Of a stretch of 64,000 bases of DNA, positions 1-12,697 are shown one piece after another. Source of the stretch: Ophiodon elongatus (lineage: Eukaryota > Chordata > Actinopteri > Perciformes > Hexagrammidae); assembly GCA_016806645.1 (NCBI GenBank), contig JACSYO010000701.1:1-64000 (forward strand). The letters are read 5' to 3'. Both the position numbers and the translations under genes were made by a program. Below the pieces are notes generated by a model. It did no database searches. It worked only from the letters and a program-made list of their open reading frames with translations, and had not been told where the DNA came from. Positions within the stretch are counted from its first letter, which is position 1. Each line of letters starts with the position of its first letter.

Positions 1-32
<32 letters not shown>

Positions 33-43
33 TATACATATAT

Positions 44-86
<43 letters not shown>

Positions 87-192
87 TATACATATATATA
101 TATATACATATATATACATACATACATACATATATATACATACATACATACATATACACATACATACATACATACATACACACATATATATA
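1..192. repeat. TA / TACA microsatellite
   Basis: An uninterrupted run of TA dinucleotides mixed with TACA units starts at the window edge and ends near position 192, so the true left end is outside the window. It carries no coding signal. Confidence 0.95.
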
Positions 193-3039
193 AAATAATA
201 CCAGAAAAAGCCATATGAAACATGATTAGCATACAACAAACAGCTTAACGTACATGCTGTTTGCTTAGAGTATAATTCATGTTGACAATTTTATAGTGTG
301 AACAACCTACATACTAAAAACCTGCTAAGTTTCAGTTTGTAGTTACAAGATAAAGAAACAGAAAAAATGTACAACAGTTCTTTGTACTTTCATATTTCAA
401 TGTTGCACTGGTAGTCGTATGCAAGAATAACTTTTTTGTTGCTTTTTCAGTAACTAACAGGTTTTAAATGTCCTATGAATTACACTTCATGGTTAAAATG
501 CACTAATATACTTCCCTGACTGACTTAATCCTTTACTTGACTTAAAAATGTTTTTCTTAACCTAGGCAAACAGCTTGCTTGTTTAAACTATCATCTTCAT
601 GTGTTTCAATGCGGAAAATGGTAGTAATGTATGTATCACTTTCCTTCTTTATGTATACACCTGCCATTTTGGGGGTGAACTTCTCATTTCAAGGCATTAA
701 CCAGATACCTGTACAAATACTTGACATCTTAATTGACGCAGTGTCAACTGAATGGCTTGAGGCTGAGAAAAGTGTCTTGCAGTCACTTGTGACCACAATG
801 CTTTGATGGAACCAGAAGTCTGAGTTTAACAGTAACTAGGAGCACATTAGATTGTAGACTGCAGGCCCTCGGCTAGCTGTGGGAAATCATTACAGTAAAT
901 TAACTGTCCAACAGAAAGTGCACCCAACCGATTATACGTTTGAGTTCCTCTGAGGATTGTTAGCAACTAATATTGTCTTCTTTAATTTATTTGGGATATT
1001 GAATAATTGCTGATCCCCGCTGCTAGGATACTACAGCAGGTAGGAGAGCGGACGACCAAATCTGAAACTGACGCCCGGTTTCCTCCCAGTGGTGAGGTTA
1101 AGGGACTGCAGGAGTAATTCTGGTCTCAATGTGATCTGATAAACAGTAAATCCATCAAATTCTGTGCCCCGTGCCATATTGCTATTTTCCAAGCTACTCT
1201 AGCGGTCATATTTGTTGATGCTGTGAGACTTCCTTCATACAAAAGTGTGGTTTCATCTCTCAGCCCCTTGCCCACCTTCTGGCACTTCCCTAAATTATGC
1301 AGAGGGTGGACTTAGTCTCAGACCTGGTTGTAAAGTTACACCTTAAATATGGGCTTCTATATATGGGTGGAAGGTAACTATTGGCTGCCATTGTACAGTA
1401 TTATGGTATCACTTTTTTAAACAATGTGACTTTTCAATAAATGTTCAATCAATGATTAAAAAAAAAAATACTACTGAAGTTGCCAGCCATAATGCCAGAT
1501 CTGTCATTAAGTAGATGTCCCAGTATGCACTGCTGATAACGTTCTCAATGGTGAACCTTTAAAACCAGCCCACACTGGGGATTATCCATGTTTCCCAGCA
1601 TGTGAAGCTCCGAACAGATCAAACACTCAATGTAGTAGAGTTTTCTTCAAGGGTGGAGTCATATCATCGCTAATACAGCCATAATTTAATGTTGGAGGCT
1701 GATAACATGTTATGAAATGTGAAGTTATTCATAATCTGTGCAGATATTGTGGGTAGTCATTTTGGCTGACTGAAATGCTGCTCTCAGATGCAATAGCTGA
1801 CTGAGATCTAGTACATAACATCCCCAGCTCCCTGGGGGCAGATAAAAGACAACAGACCGTGTCTTCTCTCTGCAGCCAGCTGAGGCAGCCTAGTTTAAAC
1901 TACAATGACAACAGAGCGTTTAGCTGAGACAACACTGGCAAGTATTGTGGCAAAAAGGTTGTAAAATATGGCTGAAAGGAGTTTCAGCCATATTACACTT
2001 TTTAGAGAGATGAGTTGGGCAAAAAGACCAAACAAAACTTGAGGCTCAGTATCATTGCTCTTTCTTGTTAGATATGTTGTTAATCTTTAATTTGTTCTAA
2101 ACTGTGGAATAACAGAGGATTAAGTAAATAAACAATAGATCACCCAACACTATTTCTGGCTGCAAGAGTTAATCAGTTTGAGTGATTTAGTTGCCACATT
2201 GCAGACATTACCCTACATCAGCTATCCCAAATAATATAATTAATATTAAAAACATAGAGTCATTACAAGGACACAATAAGCAGGCTTCATCATAAATCCA
2301 TCATTGACTGCGTTTGTGCTCTTTCCTTTAAAACTAGACATGCCAGCAGAAATGAAAAGGTCAGGGTGCTTGATGAGCCTTGTGCCCTATCAGCAACATG
2401 CAGAACAAATGAAGACATTTCCCTGCCTTTAGAAGACTGACTTTCACCATGCTGACATCACATAGACCGTGGCAGATCTGCTTCCTAACAGCTATTTGAC
2501 AACACTAAACTAAAGAGCTCCAACCATCATAATCAAATGATCAAACAGCGTTGAGAAAATACCTTTAAAATGAATAGATATGAAAGAAACAAGAACATCC
2601 TTGAGTACACTAAAGGATAATTAGTCTTTCTGCAGTATTGGATTATTGCACATTTAAAAAAAAATACATAACTAGATCTATTCTGTAGCTACAATTTAAC
2701 TCCAATGTAACAAAAAAGATCAGGTATATTCAAGAGTTTCTAATTACTATCTCTAAATTCAACATCTTTATCACTGTAGAAGAAAAGGAGATACTTTCCT
2801 TTCCCAGTACCCTGACAAACACGTCGAGGAACTATTTAGATCACTTCTCAGCCCACACAGCATGATGACTGATCAATGTGTTGGTATTTATTTCTATTAT
2901 GTCATAACGGCTAAAGACGTGTGCTGTAACAATAATTCATCTTCCAAAACAGTTACAGTAGAGGCCCTTTTCACTTCCTAAAATGAATGATCATAACCTT
3001 AGTTTTTTTTTTATACGTTCAACTTATGAAATGACTCCT
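193..3039. other. No gene seen; AT-rich unique-looking DNA
   Basis: About 2.8 kb with no recognisable gene, RNA or repeat. A 75-codon open frame at 579-806 has no recognisable motif and no supporting context. A short A-run lies near 1458-1468. The section at about 1010-1440 is less AT-rich than its surroundings and could be an old repeat, but I cannot name it. Confidence 0.6.
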
Positions 3040-3085
3040 TACATTACATTTAGCAGACGCTTTTATCCAAAGCGACTTACAATAA
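3040..3085 (-). repeat. Conserved fish LINE/SINE 3' tail
   Basis: The plus strand reads CATTTAGCAGACGC followed by TTTTATCCAAAGCGACTT, the reverse complement of the conserved 3' tail shared by many fish L2 LINEs and their partner SINEs. In LINE/SINE biology this tail is what the reverse transcriptase recognises. It fixes the 3' end of the minus-strand L2 copy. Confidence 0.8.
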
Positions 3086-3185
3086 GTGCATTCAACCATG
3101 AGAGTTCAAACCCAGAACAACAAGATCCAAGAGAGTACAATTCCTCAAGAAAGCCAAACTACCAAGTGCTATAAGTAAGTGCCAT

Positions 3186-5974
3186 TTAAGTGCTGATAGA
3201 TTGATAGATAGATAGATAGATAGATAGATAGACATATATACACACACACTGAAGAGATGTGTTTTTAGTTTGCGGCAGAAGATTTAGACTTTCTGCTGTC
3301 ATTAGGGAGCTCATTCCACCAATTGGGAGCCAGGGCAGCGAACAATTGTTAGCTCGTAGTGACGGAGCTACAAGCCGCTTGGCAGATGCAGAGCGGAGTG
3401 AGCGGGCTGGGGTGTAAGGTTTGACTATGTCCTGGATGACTGGACCCGATCTGTTCGCAGCATGGTACACAAGTACCAATGTTTTGAAATGGATGCGAGC
3501 AGCCACAGGTAACCAGTGAAGAGAGCAGAGGAGCGGAGTAGTGTGGGTGAATTTAGGCAGGTTGAAGACCAGTCGAGCTGCTGCATTCTGAATGAGCTGC
3601 AGAGGTCGGATGGCACTAGCAGGTAGACCTGCCAGGAGGGAGTTACAGTAGTCTAGGCGTGAAATGACCAGAGCCTGTACCAGAACCTGCGCCGCCTTCT
3701 GGGTGAGAAGACGGATTCTCCTGATGTTGTGCAGAATGTAGCGACATGACCGAGTTGTTGCAGTGAGGGAGAGTTGACTGTCGAGTGTCACGCCGAGGTT
3801 CCTAGCAGTCAGGGTTGGGGCTAACAGAGTTGTTGAAGGTGATAGTTAGGTCGTGGGTAGGAGAGCCTTTCCCTGCAAGGAAAAGTAGTTCAGTCTTGTC
3901 AGGGTTAATCTTCAGGTGGTGTGCGGACAGCCACTGAGAGATGTCAGTCAAATTCCTGCTGCTACCTGCGTTTCAGATTGGGGAAACGAGAGGATTAGTT
4001 AGGTGTCATCAGCATAGCTGTGGTAGGAAAAGCCATGTGAGCGAATGACAGAGCCGAGAGAGTTGGTGTACAGAGAGAAGAGGAGGGGACCCAGGACGGA
4101 ACCCTGAGGGGCCCCAGTAGTGACGGGACAAGCTTCAGACACAGACCCCCTCCAGGTTAACTGGTAAGTGAGGTCGTTGAGGTAGGATGAGAAAAGGGAG
4201 AGAGCAGAGCCTGAGACACCCAGGTCCTGTAGGGTGGAAATAAGGATCTGGTGGTTCACTGTCAAATGTAGCCGAACGGTCTAAAAGGATAAGAACAGAG
4301 GAGAGAGAGGCTGCTCTGGCAGTGTGAAGTTGCTCAGAGACAGCAAGGAGGGCAGTCTCTGTTGAGTGGCCTGCCTTGAAACCAGACTGGTGAGGGTCAC
4401 GAAGGTTGTTATGGTGGAGGTAGGAGGAAAGCTGGTTAAAGATGGCTCGCTCAAGAGTTTTGGAAAGAAAGGGAAGAAGAGACAGGTCTGTAGTTGTTTA
4501 CGTCAGAAAGGTTGAGGATGGGTTTCTTCAGGAGAGCGTTAACTCTTGCCTACTTCAGAAAGTTGGGGAAACAGCCAGCTGAGAGGGAGGTGTTAATAAA
4601 ATGGGTGAGAAAGGGGGGGAGGTCAGGAGCAATGGCCTGGAGAATGTGAGATGGGATGGGGTCAATGGGGCAGGTGTTTGGGCGGGCAGAGGTAACCAAG
4701 GTTAGAACTTGATTGGGAAACAGGGGTGAAAGAGGAAAGGGAAGGGGCAGAAGATGAAGTTGATGGCAATGTAGTTATAGAGGATGGATTAGTAAATGAG
4801 TAGCATATGTCATCTATCTTGCAAGCCACAAAGTGGCTTGGTAGAAGGTTGGAAGGAGGAGTGGGACTTGGGGGCGGGTCAAGGAGGTTGGAGAAGATAG
4901 TTTTTTGGGGTGAGAAAATGATTGAATTCTGGTTTGGCTGCAGAAATAGAGGTAGAGAAAGAAGAGAGAAGAGAGTGATAGGCGAGCAGGTCGTCAGGGC
5001 GTTTAGATTTTCGCCATTTCCTTTCCGACGCTCGCATAGTGGCTCTCTCGGCACGTACTGAGTCCGACAACCACGGAGCCAGGGGGGACTTGCATGCCTG
5101 TCTTATTGTAAGAGAACAGAGAGAATCAAGAGAGGAAGACAGAGTTGAAAGCAGAGTGTCTGTGGCAGAGTTAGGATGCAAGAGTGAGAAGGAGTCAGTT
5201 GAAGGGAGGGCTGATAAAACAGAGGAGGCCAGAGAGGAGGGAGCGAATGTTGCGACAGACAGGTACAGAGTCTGTTGGTGTGGTAGGGTTCTCAGTTCCA
5301 GAGAGTGGGCGAGAGTAAGAGATAAAGAAGTGGTCAGAGACATTAAGTGGAGTTACAGAGAGGTTAGATGTATAGCAGATTCTGGTGAAGATATAGTCAA
5401 GGTGATTGTCTTCTTTGTGAGTAGGAGGGGAAGGACTGAGTGAGAGAGCAAAGGAAGACAGTAAAAGGTCAGATGACTTCTGTCTGGATGTTAAAGTTAC
5501 CCAGAAGGATAAGCGGAGGGCTGTTCTCTGAGAAGTTTGATAGGAGGACATCTAGTTCTTCCAAGAAATCTCCTGGTGGACGGTAGAGAATAACAATGTT
5601 TAATTGTACCGGCTGAGTAACTGTCACAGTGTGAAATTCAAAAGACAGTGGGGTAAAAAGTGGAAGTGGCTAGAGAGAAAAACTTTATTTGGGGGAGATA
5701 AGTAAACCTGTACCACCACCCTTACCAGTGGGTCTGGGTGTGTGGCTGAATGAGAAGGCAGAGAAGAGAGCAGCAGGGGTAGATGTGTTGTCCAATGTGA
5801 GCCAGGTCTCGGTGAGAGCAAGGAAGTCAAGCGATTGCTGGATAGCAAAGCCAGAAATGAAGTCTGTCTTGCGGGTAGCTGACTGGCAGTTCCAGAGGCC
5901 CCCTGTAACAAGGTGTTGGGTATGTGTGGGATGGATAACAGAGGAGAGATTGCGGTAAAGGTGAGAACAAGCAT
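3186..5974 (-). pseudogene. L2 endonuclease-reverse transcriptase ORF relic
   Basis: Separate frame blocks on the minus strand carry recognisable pieces. At 5685-5900 the residues LDFLALTETWL mark the start of the APE endonuclease. At 5195-5551 the residues LDYIFTR and VSDHFFISY mark its end, including the catalytic SDH motif. At 3999-4265 GAPQGSVLGPLLF and YADDT are reverse transcriptase motifs, with YADD the catalytic aspartate pair. At 3186-3791 LDYCNSLLAGLP and LHWLPV are the conserved L2 C-terminal region. Stops and frameshifts separate the blocks, and the last one runs into a GATA microsatellite. Several antisense open frames in this stretch are shadows of it. Confidence 0.85.
3196..3252. 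repeat. GATA / CA microsatellite inside LINE
   Basis: Nine or so GATA units followed by a short TA and CA run. It lies between the L2 C-terminal frame and its 3' tail and extends the minus-strand frame with a low-complexity Tyr/Leu/Ser/Ile tract that is not real protein. Confidence 0.9.
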
Positions 5975-6060
5975 GGGGCCTATAGTATCTACGAGTAGAT
6001 ATATACACGGGTATCGAAAATAAGCACATAATCACAGAGCAGTGATATACTCAGCCTCCC

Positions 6061-7228
6061 CCAAAGACTCAAACGAAAGACTCCTTTGTCTTTATCCTCC
6101 GAGTCTTCACAGACGCTGACGCTTCAAAAACAATTCCTAGTTTTACACCAGAGTTGACGACAGTTGGCTACAGCTGTGTTGACCACTCCCCCGCCTCGTT
6201 AGTGTCTTCAGGCACCAGGTGGAAATGGCCAGCAATTGAAACTTGTCAAAACTCAAGACTACTGCAGAATTACTTTTGAGTCACAAACTCTCCTCTAGTT
6301 ACCAAAACTGATTATGGACAAAGTCTATTTAACTCAAAAGGTACAAAGTAAAATAGAATTTAGTCCCTAGTAGAATAGGAATCAGAGACAAGCACTTTTT
6401 ACCCTAGCTGGTTCTTTTTGGCACTGTCATTTTGAGTGAAACAGAATTCTAGATCATATAATTCAGGTATTAAAAATACACTACAGACTAGCAATCTTCA
6501 ACAACAGAGTTCTAGTTCTTACAATTTCAGGTGAGACACTACAACAACATAGTTCTAGTTCTTACAATTTCAGGTGAGACACTACAAACTAGCAATCTAC
6601 AACAACAGAGTTCTAGATCTTACGATTTCCGGTGAGTAACTACAAACTATCAATCTGGTAGACGTAAGGTAGCAGATTAAATAGTAGTCAAGCAGAGAAG
6701 CTTATTTAAACAATATACTTATCCAAAATCCAAGTAGTCCTGGGAGTTAGAAGTCCCAGAGAATCAAATGCACACCACAACACAAAGTTGTCAACCACTG
6801 GCCCATTACTTAAATCCTCTCCTTCCAGGAGGCTTGGTATAACAGAATCATCTGCAAACTTTATAATTTGTCTGATGTGGTATTAACTTTGACAGCTATT
6901 TGTGTAAAGAATATAAAGGAAGGGAGACCTGCAGAATTTCTGTCCAGTAGGAGAGCGGGGAGGTCGGGCACGTGCAACAAGGACAGAGGCTGGGTGCCGT
7001 TTATCTGTACTGACCCGCTGCAGTGACAAAGCAGGTGGAAAATCAGCAAGGTTTACCTTTCATCTATGCTTGTCCTTTTAGCAGTCCAATCAAATGCAAA
7101 GGATTTGAATAAAAGCTCTTGTAAATGTGCTCTGCTCAAATATTCCATTTCAGAATGAAACATGTCATAGAACAGAAGCCTAAGATGCTCTAACTTCTGT
7201 CTTACTGGGACTTTAACCACGTGTTAAC
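6061..7228. other. No gene; possible L2 5' flank
   Basis: No coding signal. The part at 6061-6240 is richer in GC than the rest and could be L2 5' UTR. The tandem repeat at 6481-6640 is listed separately. The remainder is unique-looking. Confidence 0.5.
6481..6655. repeat. Short tandem repeat, 58/43/58-bp units
   Basis: Three units share the core GTTCTAGTTCTTACAATTTC followed by AGGTGAGACACTACA. The first and third are about 58 bp. The middle one is about 43 bp and lacks an internal segment. A fourth partial unit follows. It sits about 0.4 kb beyond the 5' side of the L2 relic. LINE 5' UTRs can hold tandem promoter repeats, so it may belong to that element, but no direct link is visible. Confidence 0.8.
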
Positions 7229-7412
7229 CACGCATCAGGACTAACTAACATTCATACACTGAGGCACAGCTTGCGGAAGCAATTTTGGGTTAAGTGTCTT
7301 CACCCAAAAGACACTCCGCTAGCATATTGACATGGGCTAGCGCAGCCGGGGATCGAACTGCCAATCCTCTGATTGTAAGACGACCCTGCTCTACCACTGA
7401 GCCACAGTCACC
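7229..7412 (-). mobile_element. tRNA-headed SINE, tail-truncated copy
   Basis: On the minus strand the sequence starts with a tRNA-like head: GTGGCTCAGTGGTAGAGC fits a pol III A box and GGTTCGATCC-type sequence, here with one change, fits the B box. A tRNA-unrelated body follows. This copy ends near 7229 and lacks the distal tail seen at 39896. A duplicated piece near 7302-7325 disturbs its body. Such elements are copied by LINE machinery and make no protein. Confidence 0.75.
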
Positions 7413-9785
7413 ACTGTAGCCAGTAGTCCCTGTGACCTCACCTAAAGGTATCTGAAGATCACAAATTAAGTTCAAAGTGGATGGCTACGGCTGTCGCCAT
7501 CTTGGCCGTGACGACACAGCCTAACTCCTCGCTGATCTAAAAATGAACAAAGAGGTGGAGCGTGGAAGTTGCTGAGGCTGGCTGAATGGAGCCTGTTTGC
7601 TGAAACACACTCAACTAGCTTAGAGCTACCTTGCTAGCTAAGGTGTACAAGTCAGGCTATTGATAGCAGGCTAACTTTAACCCTACGGTATTGTTGCTCC
7701 TGGTTGCATGTTGACACCAGTGCTAACATAAATAAAACAATACTAATGTTAGAATTTCACTCACCAAAATTTCTTCAATTAATGAATCAATTTATTTATC
7801 ACATGAAATTGTTCAAGGTAACATTACAACTCCAGTGAAATGCAATCTTGTCAGCTACTTACATTTTTGTATTTGCACTAACATTCACCATAAAGCACCT
7901 CTCATCTTGCCAAAGTCCTCTGTTCTGTCAGATCAGTATAAGAAAGAGTCACAGTTGAATGGCGGAGTACTGTATTTGTAGGATTCAGCCAAGTTTTACA
8001 GACATTAGAATTCCTGATATTCTGTTAAACAGGTCATCCAGGACGATGCATGTACAATTAACTGCACAAGAAGCAATATAATTTGCCCGATATTTGTATG
8101 AAAAATTCTCCCAAAGGCACCAACACTACAAATAAGGCCATTAGGTTAAATTCAATGACTTGAATAAGCTGAGGTTGCACCTGGCAGACAGCTAGCGGCT
8201 GTAACGGAAACCATCTGTCAGTCAGTGCCCATTCTCTTAATAACACATACTTTTAAGCCTTTATTCACTCTCGAACAGTCATATATGTCATTTTGTGGTT
8301 CATTGGCAAAGGACCTATTCTGTCATTTAGGTATAAGGACGTGTTGGTTGTTTGTCGTATGACCTCCTTAAAAATATGGACCTGTGTTCACAACTCACCA
8401 ATATATAATAGGCTGTGTGGATCAATCAGGGGCTACAGGCACTGAGGGCTTCTGCTTTCATGCTAACAATGCTGTTGTCTAATTTGGTGCACTATGTTCT
8501 GACTCCAACTACTATCACTAGAACTGTTGCATTTACTGAACTCTCTCACTTCCAACGTCATCTAGAAAACTCTTTTTTTCATCAAGTAGAAAACAATCCT
8601 GAGAAAAAAGTTGATTTTAAATGTTTTACATTTGAATTCAACATTAATAATGAATGCACATTGTTTCCCATTTTATATAAACACAATACAATATTGTCTT
8701 GACTTAGTTATCCTACTGTGTCTAATAATTAAAGACCAACTGCTTCACATACAAAAAGTTGTCAGCCTACCAAACCATCTTGTTAGTGATTGCACCTTTT
8801 TGTCACAATGTAACTATCTGCTGAACTGGACCAGTGGAGCTAACAATGGCTAATACTGTGCTAATGATAAGGCGTGTCCTACAGAGGCTACAGCTGAACG
8901 TAAAAATAAATAAGCTGAATGAAGTCGGAACTCAAAGTACCGCAATGTCCCCCTCATATTGATGACACAAATATTAGACCTATTGTACTACTTAACCTGA
9001 AGATACAATTATTGATAGCAGAGAAATACAAACAAGTATAGCCTTCCTGTGTGAGTTCTTGAGTGGCTTTTCAGCCAATCACTCATGAATCCCCTTGTGT
9101 CTTTGGTTTTAGGGCACTCTCTTCTATGCCCTTTTGACACCCATTGTATTCTATCAGACGGAGCGGGACAGGAGGAAATCTGTGTTGAACTTGTGTATAT
9201 TGCATGACAAGGACGGTGCTTAAAAACTGAGAAATGAATTAAGAAAATGTTCTAATTTCTAATAACGATAAAGCTTGTTGGATTTGAATAAACTTAAAAA
9301 AAATGTAATAGTGTATTTTGGCCATGATATAACACAAATATCTGTACTTTAAATCTTTGTCAACTTTAAAAGCAATCAGAATCTACATTAGCAAAAGAGA
9401 AAAATTCAATGTCACTTTCATATTAAAAGGTGTGACTTCACACTGTCTCTTGTACCGACTGCACACACCATCCTCAACTCTACTTACTCTTGCTGACCCG
9501 AGGGTCTTCCAAACTATAGCTACCTTAGTGTCACAAATGACTCTTAGTAAAATCAGACACTTGATAGGCTGTTGGCCCAATACAAGTCTTGAATAGCAGT
9601 ATCAGCAAGCTAATTTGATGCCATTCAGCAAGAATTCACCTAGCTCAGCCAAAGATATTCTCTCTGGGTCTATGGGCACAACCTTTTGGACGTATTCACA
9701 CAGTGAACACCATTAATTTCCCTCAAGATAGAAAACATGTATCCTCGTGAGAAACCTAATTTTTACTTCTTTTTTTACCTTTGTT
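7413..9785. other. No gene seen; AT-rich unique-looking DNA
   Basis: About 2.4 kb without a recognisable gene or repeat. Small open frames (for example 8415-8702 and 9357-9596) show no motif, no start context and no codon pattern that I can support. Confidence 0.6.
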
Positions 9786-11174
9786 ATGTTGATCCCCTCA
9801 GCCCCCTTCAAAGGGGGCTGAGGGCGTACCCCTCAGCCCCCTTCAAAGGGGGCTGAGGGGTACGCTGGTTAAGAAATTTAGGGGAACCCCTGGAAGAAAA
9901 AATAAATAATAAAAAGAAAATAATGATGTTGCCTATCAGAATAACAGAAAGAATCCTGGCTACAAGCTCATGTAAGCCATTTGTACGTGCTCCAAACACA
10001 ACTAATCAAGACCAACGAAATGCATAACCAAATATTCATATTCATATCTCGCCAGCCACTGGACTTGCTCGGCATATGTCGACCTACCGCGAGTTAGCTT
10101 CATGCTACATATGCTTGAGACCACGCAAAAGAACGGCCATAACCCAGTTATTCCGCACATACCGGTCAATCCCCTATAGACCACAGCCTCAGCGATCTGT
10201 GAGCCAACGAACACCAGCCTCAGACAAATATGAAACCAGGAAAATATGATAAACAGCACTCGTACCTTATGATGAAACGCTGTAGAAGGATGTATTTCCG
10301 CTGGTCCTAACTGAAATAGGTCCGTGTAAAACCTCGACTGAGAAACAAAGTTTCCAGGGGTCTTTGTGACTGAAGATTTACATATGGGGGGAGGGGAGGA
10401 GAGGGGAAGCAGCTTCGAAATGGCTCAAAAGGAAATTACCATAATTTGCCTGACTGACTTTGTATTGGCTAGCAGTGCTGTCAATCTAATTTCGCTGCCT
10501 CCACCTCTATAACCTATCTCTGAAGCTGGACATGAGGTCTTACTTGGCTCTGAAAACTGAACACAGAATAAATTCCAGCCTTTTTACTCTTCAGAACTCT
10601 GATTTTGAGAACAAAAATATGCATTTTATTATTTTATTTGAGTTTGGCATTGTGTATGTTAATGCTGTATGAATGTATTAAACATAATTAGTGAAAAAAT
10701 AAGTAAAAAAAATAGTTTTGGTCAAAGAAATAAAGAACTAAATTATTCAATAAATCCTAATTTTCAGAGGATATTTCTGACCTGTCTGTACTAAAAACTC
10801 TTTTATTGTTTTCTGCTTCACTTCATTCAAAGTCAAACTGTGCAGAGAGAGTGTTCACATATTGTGATATGATATAAAAAAGGATTAAACCTGCAACTGC
10901 ATTATTCTAAAGTGATGATCATCCTGAAAGTGCTTCTTTTCTTTTTAGGCGAACCTGAAATCTTTTGATTTTTCTGTATTCTATCTTCATTTACTTTTAA
11001 CCAGTGACATATATACTGATATTTACACATTATTTAAAAAATCTCACAGTTATTACCATTATAATAACACCAATTATTCAAATAGACCTTGTGGTTGCAG
11101 AATTGTACTCATTTTTAGTATGGCCATGCTTTTTTCGTGCGGAAACCTAAGAAATAGGCTAGGGTAGATGACAG
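9786..11174. mobile_element. Repeat W copy 1 (unclassified, about 1.4 kb)
   Basis: First of three dispersed copies of a repeat I cannot name; the others are at 12698 and 48183. The copies align along nearly their whole length. Especially conserved blocks are ATTCATATCTCGCCAGCCAC, TTCTAAAGTGATGATCATCC and CAAATAGACCTTGTGGTTGC. The left end here holds two tandem GC-rich palindromes (9795-9865) absent from the other copies. The right end reads GGGTAGATGACAG, a poor match to the inverted repeat seen in copy 2. The base composition is AT-rich and substitutions fall in all codon positions, so it is probably a non-autonomous element rather than a gene. Confidence 0.7.
9795..9865. repeat. Tandem GC-rich palindromes at W1 left end
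   Basis: Two hairpin-forming units lie in tandem, 34 bp apart. The first spans 9795-9824. The second spans 9824-9865 and has two 20-bp arms, the left one GCGTACCCCTCAGCCCCCTT, around a 2-base CA centre. The arms match perfectly. The local GC content is far above the AT-rich surroundings. Confidence 0.9.
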
Positions 11175-12697
11175 TGTACAAGTAGCAACAGCAGAGTCAG
11201 AAAGTTGAACAACTGTATCAGTAGTCAGTTGCACAGTGATATCTTTCTAAAAAATCCATCTAAAGCTCTTTAAATTAACATTAGCAACCATGAGCTTCTC
11301 ATATCTGAATAAGGCTGGTCTCCCCTAATGTGATTGGTTGAAAATGAGAGACATCTGATTGGCTATGGTTAATTCCCTGTGAATCTAGCCACGTTAGGGA
11401 AGTTTTAAAAGTCAGGCTAAAGAAGCAAAATCCCTGTGTGTACTAAAATGTATTGCTTATAATTCCAACTGTTTATTTGTGGGATAAAGTGTTGTGAATA
11501 AAATGTACATAATCATAAATCGATCAAAATTTCAAACAGTTGGTTGGTTTATTAGTTTGTTTTTCTCTCCAAGATGTTCCTGGAGCCGTCTCTTCACTGT
11601 TTACAATTTATTTTCCAGCGGAGAGTAGATTTCCCATCAGATCTGCTTCCACTCCTCCTACAAAGCTAGGCTAAAGGCATCATGAATTGACTTCAGTATT
11701 GAACTGAGGTACAAACTTGAAATTAATATTGACCCCTTTCCAACTTTTGCTAAGGAATGAAATGAACACATTCTAGGAGTATGCTTATAAATGGAGAATG
11801 CCTATGAAAAAAAGTAAAAGAAGGGGAGAGGAGTTGAGAGAATTAGAGCAGTAGCAGTATGGAGGGAGAAAAATAATAAAACGACGTAGATGTGGATAGA
11901 TGAATAGGTTTAGAGTGAGAAGAGGAGAGAAAGAGGATTGTCAGTAATGGAAGAGGGGGATACCAGCAGAGAAGGTGTCTGTGTTCTCTGCCTGAGAGAG
12001 TAATTGATTTCAGGCTCCCAGGCTCTTTTGTTGCCCCTCAAACTGGATGACCGACACTGAAATAACTCCATAGTTCTGAAAGAAACAGATAAGGCAGGGT
12101 GGAGAAAGAGAGAGGAGCAAAGATAATGTATATAAATACTAGAAAGTAAAAAAGATTGACTGAAGGGAAGGTGTAAGAAAAAAAAAACACTAATGGAGCG
12201 ATTTGGTGCACGGAGACATTGTATTTATAAAGTTAAGGTGCAAGAGAACAAAAAACACGTTAAATATGACAGATAGAAGAAGTGTTTCCATACAGGGTTG
12301 CCTCTGATAGCATTTCAAAATCAATTAATCACAGCTCTCATTAGCACTGAGACATAATTACTCAGAACTATAGTTTGCCAAGGCGTATTTGGCAGTAAAT
12401 TTTCCTTTCTTTATGATACAAAAACAAATTGTTTGGTTCAGTGCACAAATCGGAACGCTTTCTTCTTTGCACATGATTTAAACATCATTCCGTGTTGGCT
12501 GTTTTCAAGGGCAGCCATTGGCTCCTGGGATGATGCCAAGGAAAGGGAGGGAGGGAGGGAGGGAGGACATCGAGAAGGATCTTCTCTGAGATGGGAAACA
12601 AAGGGCTTCATGGGATGTGTGGTCCATCCATTCATTTTCTACACCTGCATATCCTTTGAAAGATTGCTGGGGGTTCAAGTGCATCACAGCTCACATT
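11175..12697. other. No gene seen; purine-rich patches
   Basis: No supported gene. The stretch at 11815-12160 is strongly purine-rich on the plus strand. A GGGA run lies at 12544-12567. The short open frames at 12433-12699 come from this low-complexity sequence. Confidence 0.6.

Larger units (their letters stand above)
3040..6060 (-). mobile_element. L2-clade LINE, minus strand, decayed
   Basis: A non-LTR retrotransposon read on the minus strand, from an endonuclease region near 6.0 kb to a fish L2-type 3' tail at 3040-3085. Known biology: L2 elements encode an APE-like endonuclease that nicks the target and a reverse transcriptase that copies the RNA in place. The order seen is endonuclease (about 5.97-5.25 kb), linker (about 5.34-4.66 kb), reverse transcriptase (about 4.27-4.0 kb) and C-terminal region (3.79-3.2 kb), as expected for L2. 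The reading frame is broken many times, so the copy is dead. The 5' boundary is uncertain and may extend to about 6.24 kb or through the tandem repeat at 6481-6640. Confidence 0.85.

Noticed and set aside
579..806. 75-codon open frame with a hydrophobic start
   Set aside because: No domain, no promoter or splice context, and of a length expected by chance in this composition.
5039..5443. 134-codon plus-strand open frame, Glu/Arg-rich
   Set aside because: Antisense shadow of the minus-strand L2 LINE ORF.
7290..7475. tRNA gene suggested by pol III box sequence
   Set aside because: The tRNA-like head continues into a SINE body and recurs in other copies; cloverleaf pairing is not maintained.
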